In this document: piece after piece, positions 25,370 to 34,197 of the stretch
Layout: each line of letters opens with the position of its first letter
Numbering within the stretch: position 1 is the stretch's first letter
Source of the DNA: Elusimicrobiota bacterium
Lineage (GTDB): Bacteria; Elusimicrobiota; Endomicrobiia; Endomicrobiales; Endomicrobiaceae
Direction: 5' to 3'
NCBI GenBank assembly: GCA_017528425.1
Contig: JAFXOV010000024.1
Span: 97,406 to 161,405, forward strand
Length of the DNA stretch: 64,000 bases
Made by a program: the position numbers and the translations under genes
Notes under the pieces: model-generated
Seen by the model: only the letters and a program-made list of their open reading frames with translations
What the model was told of the DNA's origin: nothing
The model's database searches: none

Positions 25370-26860
25370 ATGATTATTAAAACAGATAAAGATACATTTA
25401 ATCACTATTTGGAAGATGCTTCGGGAATGATAGGAGCAAATGCAGACAAACTTTTTATTCCGGAAACAAGAGAAGATGTTTCCAGTTTATTAAAAGAATG
25501 CTCCGATAAAAAAATCCCCGTAACAGTAGCTGCGGGATGTACGGGTGTGACAGGCGGATGTCTTGCTTACGGCGGAGTAATTTTATCTACGGAAAAGTTT
25601 AATTCTATAGGAAAAATTCAAGAAATATCTAAAGATAAAGCATTGATAACCGTCGGTAGCGGTGCAATAGTAAATCAAATAAAAAGTTATGTTTTAGAAA
25701 ACGGTTGGATGTATGCACCGGATCCTACGGAAAAAAATGCAACTATCGGCGGGAACATTTCAACGGATGCGTCCGGAGGCAGAGGGTTTAAGTACGGAAC
25801 AACAAGAAAATATATAAACGCAATAGAAATAGTTTTTTGTGACGGATCTTTTGCAAAAATCAAAAGAGGCGAAACTTTTGCCGATGATAACGGAACCGTC
25901 ATATTAAAAACAAATTTAGGAACGAAAAAATTGCAATTACCGAAATATAATTTGCCGCACATAAAAAATGCCGCAGGGTATTACAATTATAAAAATGCGG
26001 ATTTGATTGATGTTTTTATAGGACATGAAGGTACACTCGGAGTAATAATTTCTGCGGAACTCATTCTAATAAGACCTTTTGAAATGTTGTTCGGCGGAAT
26101 AATATTTTTTGATAAGAAAGAAACATCGTGGGATTTTGTAAAAGAAGTGAGAGAATTGTCGGAAAAGAATAAAAAAACAGGGGCATTAGATATAAATGCA
26201 ATGTCTATAGAATATTTCGATAAAAATGCACTTAATTTAATAAAACCTTATTATCCCATTATTCCGAATAATGTAGATGCCGGAATTTTATTTGAACAAG
26301 ATTGTACAAAAGATACCTACGATACTTTAATGGAAAAATGGATAAATATAATTGAAAAATACGGAATAAATACCGATGATGTTTGGTTTGCATCAAATGC
26401 TAAAGAGCAGGAAGAATTTAGAATATTCAGACACAAAATTCCGGAAGTTGTAAACGAAATAGTAAAAAAGAATAAAATTCCGAAAGTCGGAACGGATGTT
26501 GCCGTTCCGCACGATAAGTTACACGAAATGATTTATTTTTGCGAACAAAAATTTAATGAAAATAAACTTTTCAATTTAACTTTCGGACATATAGGCGAAA
26601 GCCATTTACATGCAAACATTATTGCTTCAACAAAAGAAGAATATGAAAAGTGCAGAAAAATTTATCTCGAAATAGCACAGAAAGCCGTAAGTTTGGGCGG
26701 AACTGTTACCGCCGAACACGGTATAGGTAAAGTAAAGCATCCTTTTTTACTTGCAATGTTGGGTAAAGAAGGTATAGAAGAAATGAGAAAATTTAAGTTA
26801 TCTCTTGACCCGTCAAATATTTTGGGAAAAGATAATATGTTCAGAGCAACGGAAGATTAG
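25370..26860 (+). CDS. FAD-linked oxidase, GlcD/D-lactate dehydrogenase family
   Basis: A 496-aa flavoprotein that oxidises a 2-hydroxyacid such as glycolate or D-lactate. The FAD-binding PCMH-type domain (about 20-235) contains AAGCTGVTGG and the flavin-phosphate region PDPTEKNATIGGNISTDASGGRG. The C-terminal cap has HIGESHLHANI and the TAEHGIGK signature with LDPSNILG. It stands alone on the plus strand between two minus-strand blocks, and has no ribosome-binding site and its own promoter. No GlcE or GlcF partner is adjacent. The substrate is unsettled. Confidence 0.9.
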   Translation: MIIKTDKDTFNHYLEDASGMIGANADKLFIPETREDVSSLLKECSDKKIPVTVAAGCTGVTGGCLAYGGVILSTEKFNSIGKIQEISKDKALITVGSGAIVNQIKSYVLENGWMYAPDPTEKNATIGGNISTDASGGRGFKYGTTRKYINAIEIVFCDGSFAKIKRGETFADDNGTVILKTNLGTKKLQLPKYNLPHIKNAAGYYNYKNADLIDVFIGHEGTLGVIISAELILIRPFEMLFGGIIFFDKKETSWDFVKEVRELSEKNKKTGALDINAMSIEYFDKNALNLIKPYYPIIPNNVDAGILFEQDCTKDTYDTLMEKWINIIEKYGINTDDVWFASNAKEQEEFRIFRHKIPEVVNEIVKKNKIPKVGTDVAVPHDKLHEMIYFCEQKFNENKLFNLTFGHIGESHLHANIIASTKEEYEKCRKIYLEIAQKAVSLGGTVTAEHGIGKVKHPFLLAMLGKEGIEEMRKFKLSLDPSNILGKDNMFRATED

Positions 26861-26929
26861 AAGATTGGAAGATTGGCAACAGCAAAAAGACAAGCTTAGA
26901 GCTTATTAAAAAATTGCAGAGCAATTTTT
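26853..26929. repeat. GAAGATTGG words and AAAAATTGC/GCAATTTTT hairpin
   Basis: Words of GAAGATTGG at 26853-26878 overlap the 3' end of the oxidase gene. The hairpin AAAAATTGC (26909-26917), AGA, GCAATTTTT (26921-26929) follows. The same modules occur near 20521 and 32821. Confidence 0.6.
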
Positions 26930-26985
26930 AGCTTATAGCTTAAAGTTTAACGACAAACAACAAACTACAAACAAAAAATAGCGAG

Positions 26986-27010
26986 ATCCCGCATCGAGTG
27001 CGGGATGACA
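26986..27010 (+). repeat. Dispersed palindrome, copy 4
   Basis: Perfect arms ATCCCGC and GCGGGAT around ATCGAGT, followed by GACA. It is the perfect version of copy 1. Confidence 0.8.
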
Positions 27011-27023
27011 AACTAACGACAAT

Positions 27024-27057
27024 AAAAAAAAGCGAGAAGAAAAACTTCTCGCTTTTT
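27024..27057. terminator. Bidirectional terminator between the oxidase gene and the outer-membrane protein gene
   Basis: AGCGAGAAG (27031-27039) pairs with CTTCTCGCT (27045-27053), with an A run before and a T run after. It lies between convergent genes. Confidence 0.88.
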
Positions 27058-27094
27058 ATTATTTTTACAGATTGTTTAGCTTTGCTCGCAATAA

Positions 27095-27721
27095 CTATAA
27101 TGAGAATTTAAAACCTACATTTAATTTTATTGATGTATATGTCGTATCAGCTTTACTATTAACAAAAGGAGGCATATACATTTTAGTTTTGCCATAATCA
27201 AAAGAATATATTAATTCTATTATTAAATGTTCTTTTATTGTTGTTCCTACACCTATTGCCCAATACAAGCCATCCTCAACTTCAATATTCGTATTAGGAG
27301 GATATACTGCATAATCAAAATCATAACTTGTTATGCCATAACCAACTTGAACTACCGGACAAATATTGTTAACAATATCGTTATTTAAAATAAAATCATA
27401 TTTTGCCTGTAAATAAATATTTGTAATTCCAACCTTATCATTAGGACCATAACTACCGCCATATTTTATTTTGGTTTTAAAAATATGGTCTATTCCAGCA
27501 CCTACCGCAATGTTGGAATCAATATAATAGAAAAAATCTGCACCCAGTGAAAAAGTCGTATCTAAATCATAATTAATGTTAGTATTATCACCTTTCACTT
27601 TTAATTCTTGATTAACAGGCATACCTGCTTTTACATCTAACTGCATCGTACCTTTATCGGTTGCAAATACAGGAGATACAAGTACTACTGCCAACAAAAC
27701 TGCAAACAATGACTTTTTCAT
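27095..27721 (-). CDS. Small outer-membrane beta-barrel protein
   Basis: A 208-aa protein with a signal peptide (MKKSLFAVLLAVVLVSPVFA, cleavage after residue 20). About eight alternating amphipathic strands follow (for example TTFSLGADFFYYID, NIYLQAKYDFI and IKEHLIIELIYSFDYG), ending in a terminal aromatic-rich strand (KLNVGFKFSL). This is the outline of an OmpW/OmpX-size barrel. The function is unknown. AGAGGAGA precedes the ATG. Confidence 0.78.
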   Translation of the reverse strand: MKKSLFAVLLAVVLVSPVFATDKGTMQLDVKAGMPVNQELKVKGDNTNINYDLDTTFSLGADFFYYIDSNIAVGAGIDHIFKTKIKYGGSYGPNDKVGITNIYLQAKYDFILNNDIVNNICPVVQVGYGITSYDFDYAVYPPNTNIEVEDGLYWAIGVGTTIKEHLIIELIYSFDYGKTKMYMPPFVNSKADTTYTSIKLNVGFKFSL

Positions 27722-27757
27722 TTAAATTCTCCTCTATAAAAATCCACTAATTATTTT

Positions 27758-28951
27758 TTAACTTCTGTAAGATCCGTTAATTTTAACATAATCATAAGAA
27801 AAGTCGCAAGTATAATATCTTGCCCACTGTTTCCCGCCGGATTTCACATCTATGGTAATTTTACATTCTTTTTGTTGCAATATTTTTTTAGCTTTTTTTT
27901 CATCAAACTTTACTGCCATACCGTCTTTAGCAGTCATAATATCACCGATATAAATATCTACTTTATCGGGATTTACTTTTACACCTGCTCTACCGAGCGC
28001 GGCAAGTATTCTTCCCCAATTTGCATCGGAACCGAACAATGCCGTTTTTACCAAAGGCGATGTTGCAACGGTTGCAGCAATTTTTTCGGCATCTTCATGT
28101 TTTTTAGTATTTTTAACAAAAATTTCTATCATTCTTGTTGCACCTTCACCGTCACTTGCCATCATTTTTGCCAACTTTAAAGTAACTTCATTTAATGCTT
28201 CCTGGAATATTTCCAAATCTTTAGCATCAAGTTTTCCGGTATTACTCTGTCCGTTTGCAAAAACCAAAACGGTATCGTTTGTAGATGTATCGCCGTCAAC
28301 AGAAATACAATTATAAGATTGTTTAACCGCAATTTCGGTAACTTTTTGTAATTGTTTTTGATATAACTGAGCATCTGTTAAAATAAAAGATAACATCGTT
28401 GCATGAAGCCCCTGTAAATCTGGATGTATCATACCGGAGCCTTTTGTACATGCCCATATTTTTATTTCGCCCTTAGAAACTTTAATTTTTTTAGATATAT
28501 ATTTTGGATAAGTATCCGTAGTCATTATAGACTTTACGGCAGCAAGTTCATCTCTTTTTTTTATATTTTCAACAAGTTGAGGAACTGCTTTAACCATTTT
28601 ATCTACCGGCAAGAAATCGCCGATAACACCTGTTGAAGCAACCAAAATATCCGTATCGGATATCTTTAAATATTTTGCTACTTCTTTACAAACTATTAAA
28701 GCATCTCTTTTACCTTGCTTCCCCGTACAAGCATTTGCACAACCGGAATTTGCAACTATTGCCTGAAATAATCTGTACTTTTTTATTCTGTCTATATCTA
28801 TTAAAACAGGTGCAGCTTTAACCAAACTGCCTGTAAACATTCCCGCAACAGTGCAGGGACTATCTGAATAAAATAATGCAAAATCGTTTTTATCTTTATT
28901 TTTTGCTATACCGCAATGCAAACCACCGCAATAAAAACCGTTAGGTAACAT
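27758..28951 (-). CDS. argJ: Glutamate N-acetyltransferase / ornithine acetyltransferase
   Basis: It moves acetyl between N-acetylornithine and glutamate in the cyclic arginine pathway. Seen are SGCANACTG, STGVIGDFLP, KGSGMI and VDGDTSTNDT. The nucleophile and self-cleavage threonine is T185 in HATML. The stretch between GSGMI and ATML appears about four residues longer than the usual spacing. Length is 397 aa. AAGGAG precedes the ATG. No other arg gene is nearby. Confidence 0.93.
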   Translation of the reverse strand: MLPNGFYCGGLHCGIAKNKDKNDFALFYSDSPCTVAGMFTGSLVKAAPVLIDIDRIKKYRLFQAIVANSGCANACTGKQGKRDALIVCKEVAKYLKISDTDILVASTGVIGDFLPVDKMVKAVPQLVENIKKRDELAAVKSIMTTDTYPKYISKKIKVSKGEIKIWACTKGSGMIHPDLQGLHATMLSFILTDAQLYQKQLQKVTEIAVKQSYNCISVDGDTSTNDTVLVFANGQSNTGKLDAKDLEIFQEALNEVTLKLAKMMASDGEGATRMIEIFVKNTKKHEDAEKIAATVATSPLVKTALFGSDANWGRILAALGRAGVKVNPDKVDIYIGDIMTAKDGMAVKFDEKKAKKILQQKECKITIDVKSGGKQWARYYTCDFSYDYVKINGSYRS

Positions 28952-29006
28952 TTAAAAATCTCCTTAATTTTATAAGAGACAAAATACATATGTCACTTTT
29001 TATATT

Positions 29007-30680
29007 TTATTTTGCTGCATGTTTTACTTTATCTGCTTCTCTGATTGCAACCTTTCTTATTTTACCGCTGATTGTTTTAGGTAACTCATCAACAAATTCA
29101 ACTACTCTCGGATACTTATAAGGAGCAGTAACATTTTTAACATGATTTTGTAACTCAACAACCAAAGAGTCACTTGCATGATAACCTTTTGCTAAAACTA
29201 TTGTTGCTTTAACAACTTGTCCTCTAACCGGGTCCGGAACTGCTGTAATTGCACATTCCAAAACCGCAGGATGTTCCATTAAAGCACTTTCAACTTCAAA
29301 AGGCCCGATTCTGTATCCCGAACTTTTTATAACATCATCGGCTCTTCCTACAAACCAAAAATAACCGTCTTCGTCTTTATAAACAACATCACCGGTAAAA
29401 TACATATTGTCGTGCCATACTTCTTTTGTTTTATCGGGACTTTTATAATATCCGCAGAAAAGTCCCGTAGGTTTTTTGCCGTCCGGCATTCTTACTATAA
29501 GGTTACCTTCTTTACCGTCCTCACAAGGATTTCCGTCATCATCAACAATATCTATATTGAATGTAGGAGAAGGTTTTCCCATTGAACCGGGTTTAGGTTT
29601 TATCCATACAAAGTTTCCTACCAAAATAGGTCCTTCGCTTTGCCCGAATCCTTCCATAATTTTGTGTCCGGTAAGTTTTTCCCACTGATTAAATACTTCA
29701 GGGTTTAAAGCTTCACCCGCTACACAGCAATATTTTAATTTTGAAAAATCATATTTTGACAAATCTTCTTTAATTAAAAATCTGTAAACTGTTGCAGGAC
29801 CGCAGAATGATGTAATGTTATGCTTTGATATAATATCTAAAACATCGGTAGGATGGAACTTGTCGAAATCGTAAACAAATACCGCACACCCTGAAATCCA
29901 TTGACCATAAATTTTACCCCATGCAGCTTTTGCCCAACCTGTATCCGCAAGTGTTAAATGGCAACCGTTTTCTTCAACATTTTGCCAAAATTTTGCTGTT
30001 AAAATATGTCCTAACGGATAAGTAAAATCATGTAATGCCATTTTAGGCAAACTTGTTGTTCCCGATGTAAAATATATCAACATTTTATCGTCGTTGTGTG
30101 TTGCTTCGGCACCTGTAGGTCTTTCAAAAACATCAGACTGTTTTGCAACTTCATCGGTAAAGCTGTACCAACCGTCTCTTTTACCTGCTACAACAACTTT
30201 ATGTTTCAATGTAGGACAATCTTTTTGGCAATTGTCTATTCTTTGCAATAAATCTGAAAAATCCACTGCAATTATCATCTTGACATCTGCTGCATTTACT
30301 CTGTAAGAAATATCTTTTTCTTTTAACAAATGTGTTGCAGGAATTGCTACAGCACCAAGTTTGTGTAATGCAACCAAACTTATCCAATACTCAAATCTTC
30401 TTTTCAAAATAAGCATAACAAAGTCGCCTTTTTTGATGCCTAAAGATTTAAAAAAGTTTACGGCTTTGTTTGTTTCTTTTTTCATATCCAAAAAAGTGAA
30501 AGTTCTGTTTTCACCGTGTTCATTGCACCAAACTAAAGCTTTTTTGTTAGGTTCTTCGTCTGCAGTTGCATCAACTACATCAAATCCGAAATTAAAATTT
30601 TCCGGAACATTTATTTTAAAATTTTCAAAAAAATCTTCGTAAGATGTAAAATCTCGTCTGGCATATTTATCTAATATCAT
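29007..30680 (-). CDS. AMP-dependent acyl-CoA synthetase (acetyl/medium-chain type)
   Basis: A 557-aa adenylate-forming enzyme that activates a carboxylic acid to its CoA thioester. The P-loop is YFTSGTTSLPK. Further motifs are GFGQSEG, TGDVVYKDEDGYFWFVGR, SSGYRIGPFEVE and the C-terminal catalytic Lys in PKTISGKIRK. Domain order and length match the ACSM-like and acetyl-CoA synthetase group. It is 15 nt after the XRE-cupin regulator gene. The acyl substrate is not readable from sequence. Confidence 0.9.
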   Translation of the reverse strand: MILDKYARRDFTSYEDFFENFKINVPENFNFGFDVVDATADEEPNKKALVWCNEHGENRTFTFLDMKKETNKAVNFFKSLGIKKGDFVMLILKRRFEYWISLVALHKLGAVAIPATHLLKEKDISYRVNAADVKMIIAVDFSDLLQRIDNCQKDCPTLKHKVVVAGKRDGWYSFTDEVAKQSDVFERPTGAEATHNDDKMLIYFTSGTTSLPKMALHDFTYPLGHILTAKFWQNVEENGCHLTLADTGWAKAAWGKIYGQWISGCAVFVYDFDKFHPTDVLDIISKHNITSFCGPATVYRFLIKEDLSKYDFSKLKYCCVAGEALNPEVFNQWEKLTGHKIMEGFGQSEGPILVGNFVWIKPKPGSMGKPSPTFNIDIVDDDGNPCEDGKEGNLIVRMPDGKKPTGLFCGYYKSPDKTKEVWHDNMYFTGDVVYKDEDGYFWFVGRADDVIKSSGYRIGPFEVESALMEHPAVLECAITAVPDPVRGQVVKATIVLAKGYHASDSLVVELQNHVKNVTAPYKYPRVVEFVDELPKTISGKIRKVAIREADKVKHAAK

Positions 30681-30695
30681 TTCCTTGCTCCCAAA

Positions 30696-31250
30696 TTAAA
30701 AAACTATTGCTATAAATTTTGTTGTTTTACCGCCGACTGCCGTCATATAATGTTTGCAATTAGAATCAAAATATATGCAGTCTCCTTCTTCTAAAACTAT
30801 GGATTTTCCGTCCAAATATACTTTCAAAGTGCCTTCCAAAACATAATCAAATTCGTGTCCGTCGTGTGAATAAGGTTTAAGATCTTTTTCGTTTGTTCTG
30901 TCTTTTGCAGTTACCAAAAATATTTGCGCTTTTTTATTTGTAAATCCGTAAGCTATATCTTGATAGTCATACTCTTTTCTTCTTTCTACAGCCACTCCTT
31001 TACCTTTTCTCACGACACTATATCTGTTTAAATGAGGTTCTTGTCCCGTAATAAGAGTTATAAATTCAACTTTAAATTTTTCTGCAATTTTTTTAATTAT
31101 TCCTATAGGTATATCTGTTTGACCGGATTCGTATTGTTCATAAGTTTCAACGTCAATGTTCAATGCTTTAGCTAAACTTTCCTGAGAAATGTTGGCAATG
31201 TCTCTTAAATCTCTTATTCTCATTGCAATATCTTTTATATCGTCATTCAT
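30696..31250 (-). CDS. XRE-family regulator with cupin domain
   Basis: A 184-aa DNA-binding protein. Residues 8-65 form a helix-turn-helix (RDLRDIANISQESLAKAL), and residues 110-184 a cupin barrel (SHDGHEFDYVLEGTLKVYLDG and LEEGDCIYFDSNCKHY) that could bind a small ligand. Such regulators often control an adjacent acyl-CoA synthetase, which follows here. GGGGGA precedes the ATG. Ligand and operator are not identified. Confidence 0.9.
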   Translation of the reverse strand: MNDDIKDIAMRIRDLRDIANISQESLAKALNIDVETYEQYESGQTDIPIGIIKKIAEKFKVEFITLITGQEPHLNRYSVVRKGKGVAVERRKEYDYQDIAYGFTNKKAQIFLVTAKDRTNEKDLKPYSHDGHEFDYVLEGTLKVYLDGKSIVLEEGDCIYFDSNCKHYMTAVGGKTTKFIAIVF

Positions 31251-31310
31251 AAATTCCCCCTATAATGATGGTTATATCTTTATAATATATAATATATAGA
31301 GATAAAAAGC

Positions 31311-31347
31311 AAAAAGCCGGAGATAAACAATATATCTCCGACTTTTT
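31311..31347 (-). terminator. Intrinsic terminator after rho
   Basis: CGGAGATA pairs with TATCTCCG, flanked by A5 and T6 runs with one mismatch. It lies between the rho stop and the regulator gene on the minus strand. Confidence 0.85.
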
Positions 31348-31377
31348 TATATTTTGAACCAACTTTTATAAGAAATA

Positions 31378-32649
31378 TTACTCTTTACCTGAAAGTTCCA
31401 TTTGTTTAAAGAAATCTTTGTTAGATTTAGAAGCTTTCATTCTTTTAGTAAGTTCTTCCATTACTTCTATAGGATTCATGTTACTGAAAAGACTTCTCAT
31501 TATCCACATTTTATTTTTTTCATCTTCGCTGAGCAACATTTCTTCTTTTCTTGTTCCGGATCTTAAAAGATCTATCGCAGGATATATTCTTCTGTCGGCA
31601 AGTTTTCTGTCCAAATAAACTTCACAGTTACCGGTTCCTTTAAATTCTTCAAATATAACATCATCCATCCTGCTTCCTGTTTCAATTAATGCTGTTGCTA
31701 TAATAGTTAAGCTTCCGCCTTCTTCAATATTTCTTGCAGCACCGAAAAATCTTTTAGGTCTTTGTAAAGCATTTGAATCAAGACCGCCGGATAAAACTCT
31801 TCCACTTGACGGTATAACAGCATTATAAGCTCTTGCAAGTCTTGTAATAGAATCAAGTAAAATAACAACATCTTTACCATGTTCCACCATTCTTTTAGCT
31901 TTTTCAAGTACCATTTCGGCAACTTGAATATGTCTGTCTGCAGGTTCATCAAAAGTTGAAGAAATAACCTCACCTTTTACAGATCTTTGCATATCGGTAA
32001 CTTCTTCCGGTCTTTCGTCTATAAGCAACACCATTAAAACTATTTCCGGATTGTTTGTAGTTATGGCATTTGCTATTTTTTGTAACAATACGGTTTTACC
32101 TGTTCTCGGTGGTGCATTTAACAAAACTCTTTGACCTTTACCGATAGGTATGAACATATCTATTATTCTTGTGGAAATTTCATTTGTTTTTGTTTCCAAG
32201 ACAAGTTTTTCATTAGGATATAACGGAGTTAAATTATCGAATAACGGTCTTTCTCTGATGTTGTCCAAATTAGTTTCTCCGTTAATTTGAGTAACCTTTA
32301 ATAATGCAAAATATTTTTCATGATTTTGAGGAGGTCTTACATATCCGCCAACCGTATCACCTTTTCTTAAAGCAAACTTTTTAATTTGAGGCGGAGCAAT
32401 ATAAATATCGTCCGGACCTGACAAATAATTGTAATCAGTTGATCTTAAAAATCCGAACCCGTCATGTTTTATTTCCAAAACACCTTCATCGTAAGCTTGT
32501 CCTTGTTCTTTCATTTGAGCTTCAAGAATTTTCGCAATAAGTTCCTGTTTCCTCAAACCTGTAATAGTTTCAAGTTTCATTTCTTTTGCGATTTTTGTAA
32601 GTTCCACCATTGTCTTTTTAGACAACACAGTCAAATCTTTATCAGACAT
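31378..32649 (-). CDS. rho: Transcription termination factor Rho
   Basis: A hexameric RNA helicase that ends transcription. An N-terminal Rho-N region ([20 protein letters not shown]) is followed by the cold-shock RNA-binding domain ([18 protein letters not shown]). Walker A is [11 protein letters not shown]. The Q- and R-loop region contains [14 protein letters not shown] and [10 protein letters not shown]. Length is 423 aa. GGGGGA precedes the ATG. A promoter about 150 nt upstream gives a long leader, in line with known Rho autoregulation by attenuation (inference). Confidence 0.98.
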   Translation of the reverse strand: MSDKDLTVLSKKTMVELTKIAKEMKLETITGLRKQELIAKILEAQMKEQGQAYDEGVLEIKHDGFGFLRSTDYNYLSGPDDIYIAPPQIKKFALRKGDTVGGYVRPPQNHEKYFALLKVTQINGETNLDNIRERPLFDNLTPLYPNEKLVLETKTNEISTRIIDMFIPIGKGQRVLLNAPPRTGKTVLLQKIANAITTNNPEIVLMVLLIDERPEEVTDMQRSVKGEVISSTFDEPADRHIQVAEMVLEKAKRMVEHGKDVVILLDSITRLARAYNAVIPSSGRVLSGGLDSNALQRPKRFFGAARNIEEGGSLTIIATALIETGSRMDDVIFEEFKGTGNCEVYLDRKLADRRIYPAIDLLRSGTRKEEMLLSEDEKNKMWIMRSLFSNMNPIEVMEELTKRMKASKSNKDFFKQMELSGKE

Positions 32650-32802
32650 TAAGTCCCCCTGACTACATAAATACTATTTTATTAATTTTATTTGATTTTT
32701 TTGTTTTGGTTTGCATAAAAAAAGATTTTTACTTCGAAAAACTTTCTTCTATATATTATTTTTATTTTTAGGATTTTTTAATTCTTAGATTTATTTTTTA
32801 TA

Positions 32803-32831
32803 ATTATATACTTTTTAGATAAAAATTGCAA
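32803..32831 (-). promoter_or_regulatory. Predicted rho promoter
   Basis: The minus strand reads TTGCAA, 17 nt, TATAAT. The -35 box lies in the AAAAATTG/CAATTTTT repeat hairpin. The leader to rho would be about 147 nt. Confidence 0.65.
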
Positions 32832-32841
32832 GACAATTTTT
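32821..32841. repeat. AAAAATTG/CAATTTTT hairpin module
   Basis: AAAAATTG (32821-32828) and CAATTTTT (32834-32841) flank a 5-nt loop. It is similar to the module at 26909-26929, and an AGCTTAAAGTTTA word follows it as there. Confidence 0.6.
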
Positions 32842-32870
32842 ATTAGCTTAAAGTTTACGACAGAGGAGAG

Positions 32871-32895
32871 ATTCCGTATCAAGTACGGGATGACA
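32871..32895 (+). repeat. Dispersed palindrome, copy 5
   Basis: Arms ATTCCGT and ACGGGAT (one G-T pair) flank ATCAAGT and are followed by GACA. Confidence 0.75.
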
Positions 32896-32926
32896 GACAA
32901 AGTCGTTGCCAATCATCTAATCTTCC

Positions 32927-32951
32927 AAACTTTAGCCTTAGGCTAAAGTTT
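32927..32951 (-). terminator. Perfect 11-bp hairpin with the hisS stop codon as its loop
   Basis: AAACTTTAGCC (32927-32937), loop TTA, GGCTAAAGTTT (32941-32951). On the minus strand the loop is exactly the hisS stop TAA. Only three Ts follow, so termination strength is doubtful. Confidence 0.55.
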
Positions 32952-34197
32952 TTTCTTCCTGTTGTTGGGTTTTCATATCTTTTACAACTATTTTACCTTT
33001 ATCGAATTCTGTTTTACCGAACAAAATTGTCTTTGAAGCACCTAATTTATCGGCAAGTTTAAATTGTGATTTTAAACTTTTGTTCAAGAACGGCCCTTCA
33101 ACGACAATATTTTCAGGTAAATTTAATTTTTGTTTTATGTTATCTTTACTCAATATTAAATCGTTTGCAAACTTAAAAGCTTCATTAAAAAGTTCGTTAT
33201 CGGCAAGAGCAATAAATACAAGTTCGTTTTTCGGTAATTTATTAAAAAAACCCGTATTTTGTGCAGCCATTAAAACTCTCTCGGAACCTAATGCAAAACC
33301 AACACTCGGTATTTGCTGTCCGCCTAACTCTTTTACCAAATTATCGTATCTCCCGCCGGCACAAATTGCATCCTGCGAACCTACGGCATTAGATCTTACT
33401 TCAAAGACTGTTCTTGTGTAATAATCGAGTCCTCTTACGAGTTTATCATCAACAACATATTTGCAATCCACCGATTTTAATAATGCTTGAACCTGATTAA
33501 AATGATTTTTACAATCATCACATAAACATTCCTGCATTGTAGGAACATTTTGAAATTTTTGAGAATCTATTTTACAATCCAACAATCTTAACGGATTCTT
33601 TTCCAATCTTCTTTTACAATCTTCGCACAAATCTTGTATAGAAGAAAAATAATCAACTAATTTTTGTCTGAATACAGGTCTGCAATTTGCACAACCCAAC
33701 GAATTTATATGTATTACAACATCAGTTATATTTAATGTAGACAAAATTTCTTTTGCAAGAAGTATTATTTCAACATCGGCATTAGGGTTGGGGTTACCTA
33801 AATATTCGGCTCCCATCTGCAAAAACTCTCTGTATCTTCCTGCTTGGGGCCTTTCATATCTAAACATATCACCGCAATAAAAGAATTTTCCTATAGGTTC
33901 TTCCATATCTAATCTGTGCTCAATATATGCTCTTACCAAAGACGCAGTTCCTTCCGGCCTTAAAGCAAGTTTTCTCCCTTTTCTGTCTTCAAAAACATAC
34001 ATTTCTTTTTCAACAATATCGGTTGCTTCACCTATAGATCTTGTAAACAAAGAAACATCTTCAAACATAGGTGTTTTTATTTCTTTAAAATTATGTTTTC
34101 TGAAAACATTTCTCGATATCTTATCCAATTCTTCCAAAGCCAAAGCCATTTGGCCATATATATCGTGAGTTCCTCTCGGAGCCTTATACTGAGCCAT
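32938..34197 (-). CDS. hisS: Histidyl-tRNA synthetase
   Basis: A class II synthetase charging tRNA-His. Motif 2 is FRYERPQAGRYREFLQ. The His-specific blocks are RPEGTASLVRA and VRGLDYYTRTVFE with AGGRYDNL. The C-terminal anticodon domain follows. Length is 419 aa. AGGAG lies 7 nt before the ATG, inside the end of the upstream DUF502 gene (14-nt overlap). Confidence 0.97.
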   Translation of the reverse strand: MAQYKAPRGTHDIYGQMALALEELDKISRNVFRKHNFKEIKTPMFEDVSLFTRSIGEATDIVEKEMYVFEDRKGRKLALRPEGTASLVRAYIEHRLDMEEPIGKFFYCGDMFRYERPQAGRYREFLQMGAEYLGNPNPNADVEIILLAKEILSTLNITDVVIHINSLGCANCRPVFRQKLVDYFSSIQDLCEDCKRRLEKNPLRLLDCKIDSQKFQNVPTMQECLCDDCKNHFNQVQALLKSVDCKYVVDDKLVRGLDYYTRTVFEVRSNAVGSQDAICAGGRYDNLVKELGGQQIPSVGFALGSERVLMAAQNTGFFNKLPKNELVFIALADNELFNEAFKFANDLILSKDNIKQKLNLPENIVVEGPFLNKSLKSQFKLADKLGASKTILFGKTEFDKGKIVVKDMKTQQQEEKTLA

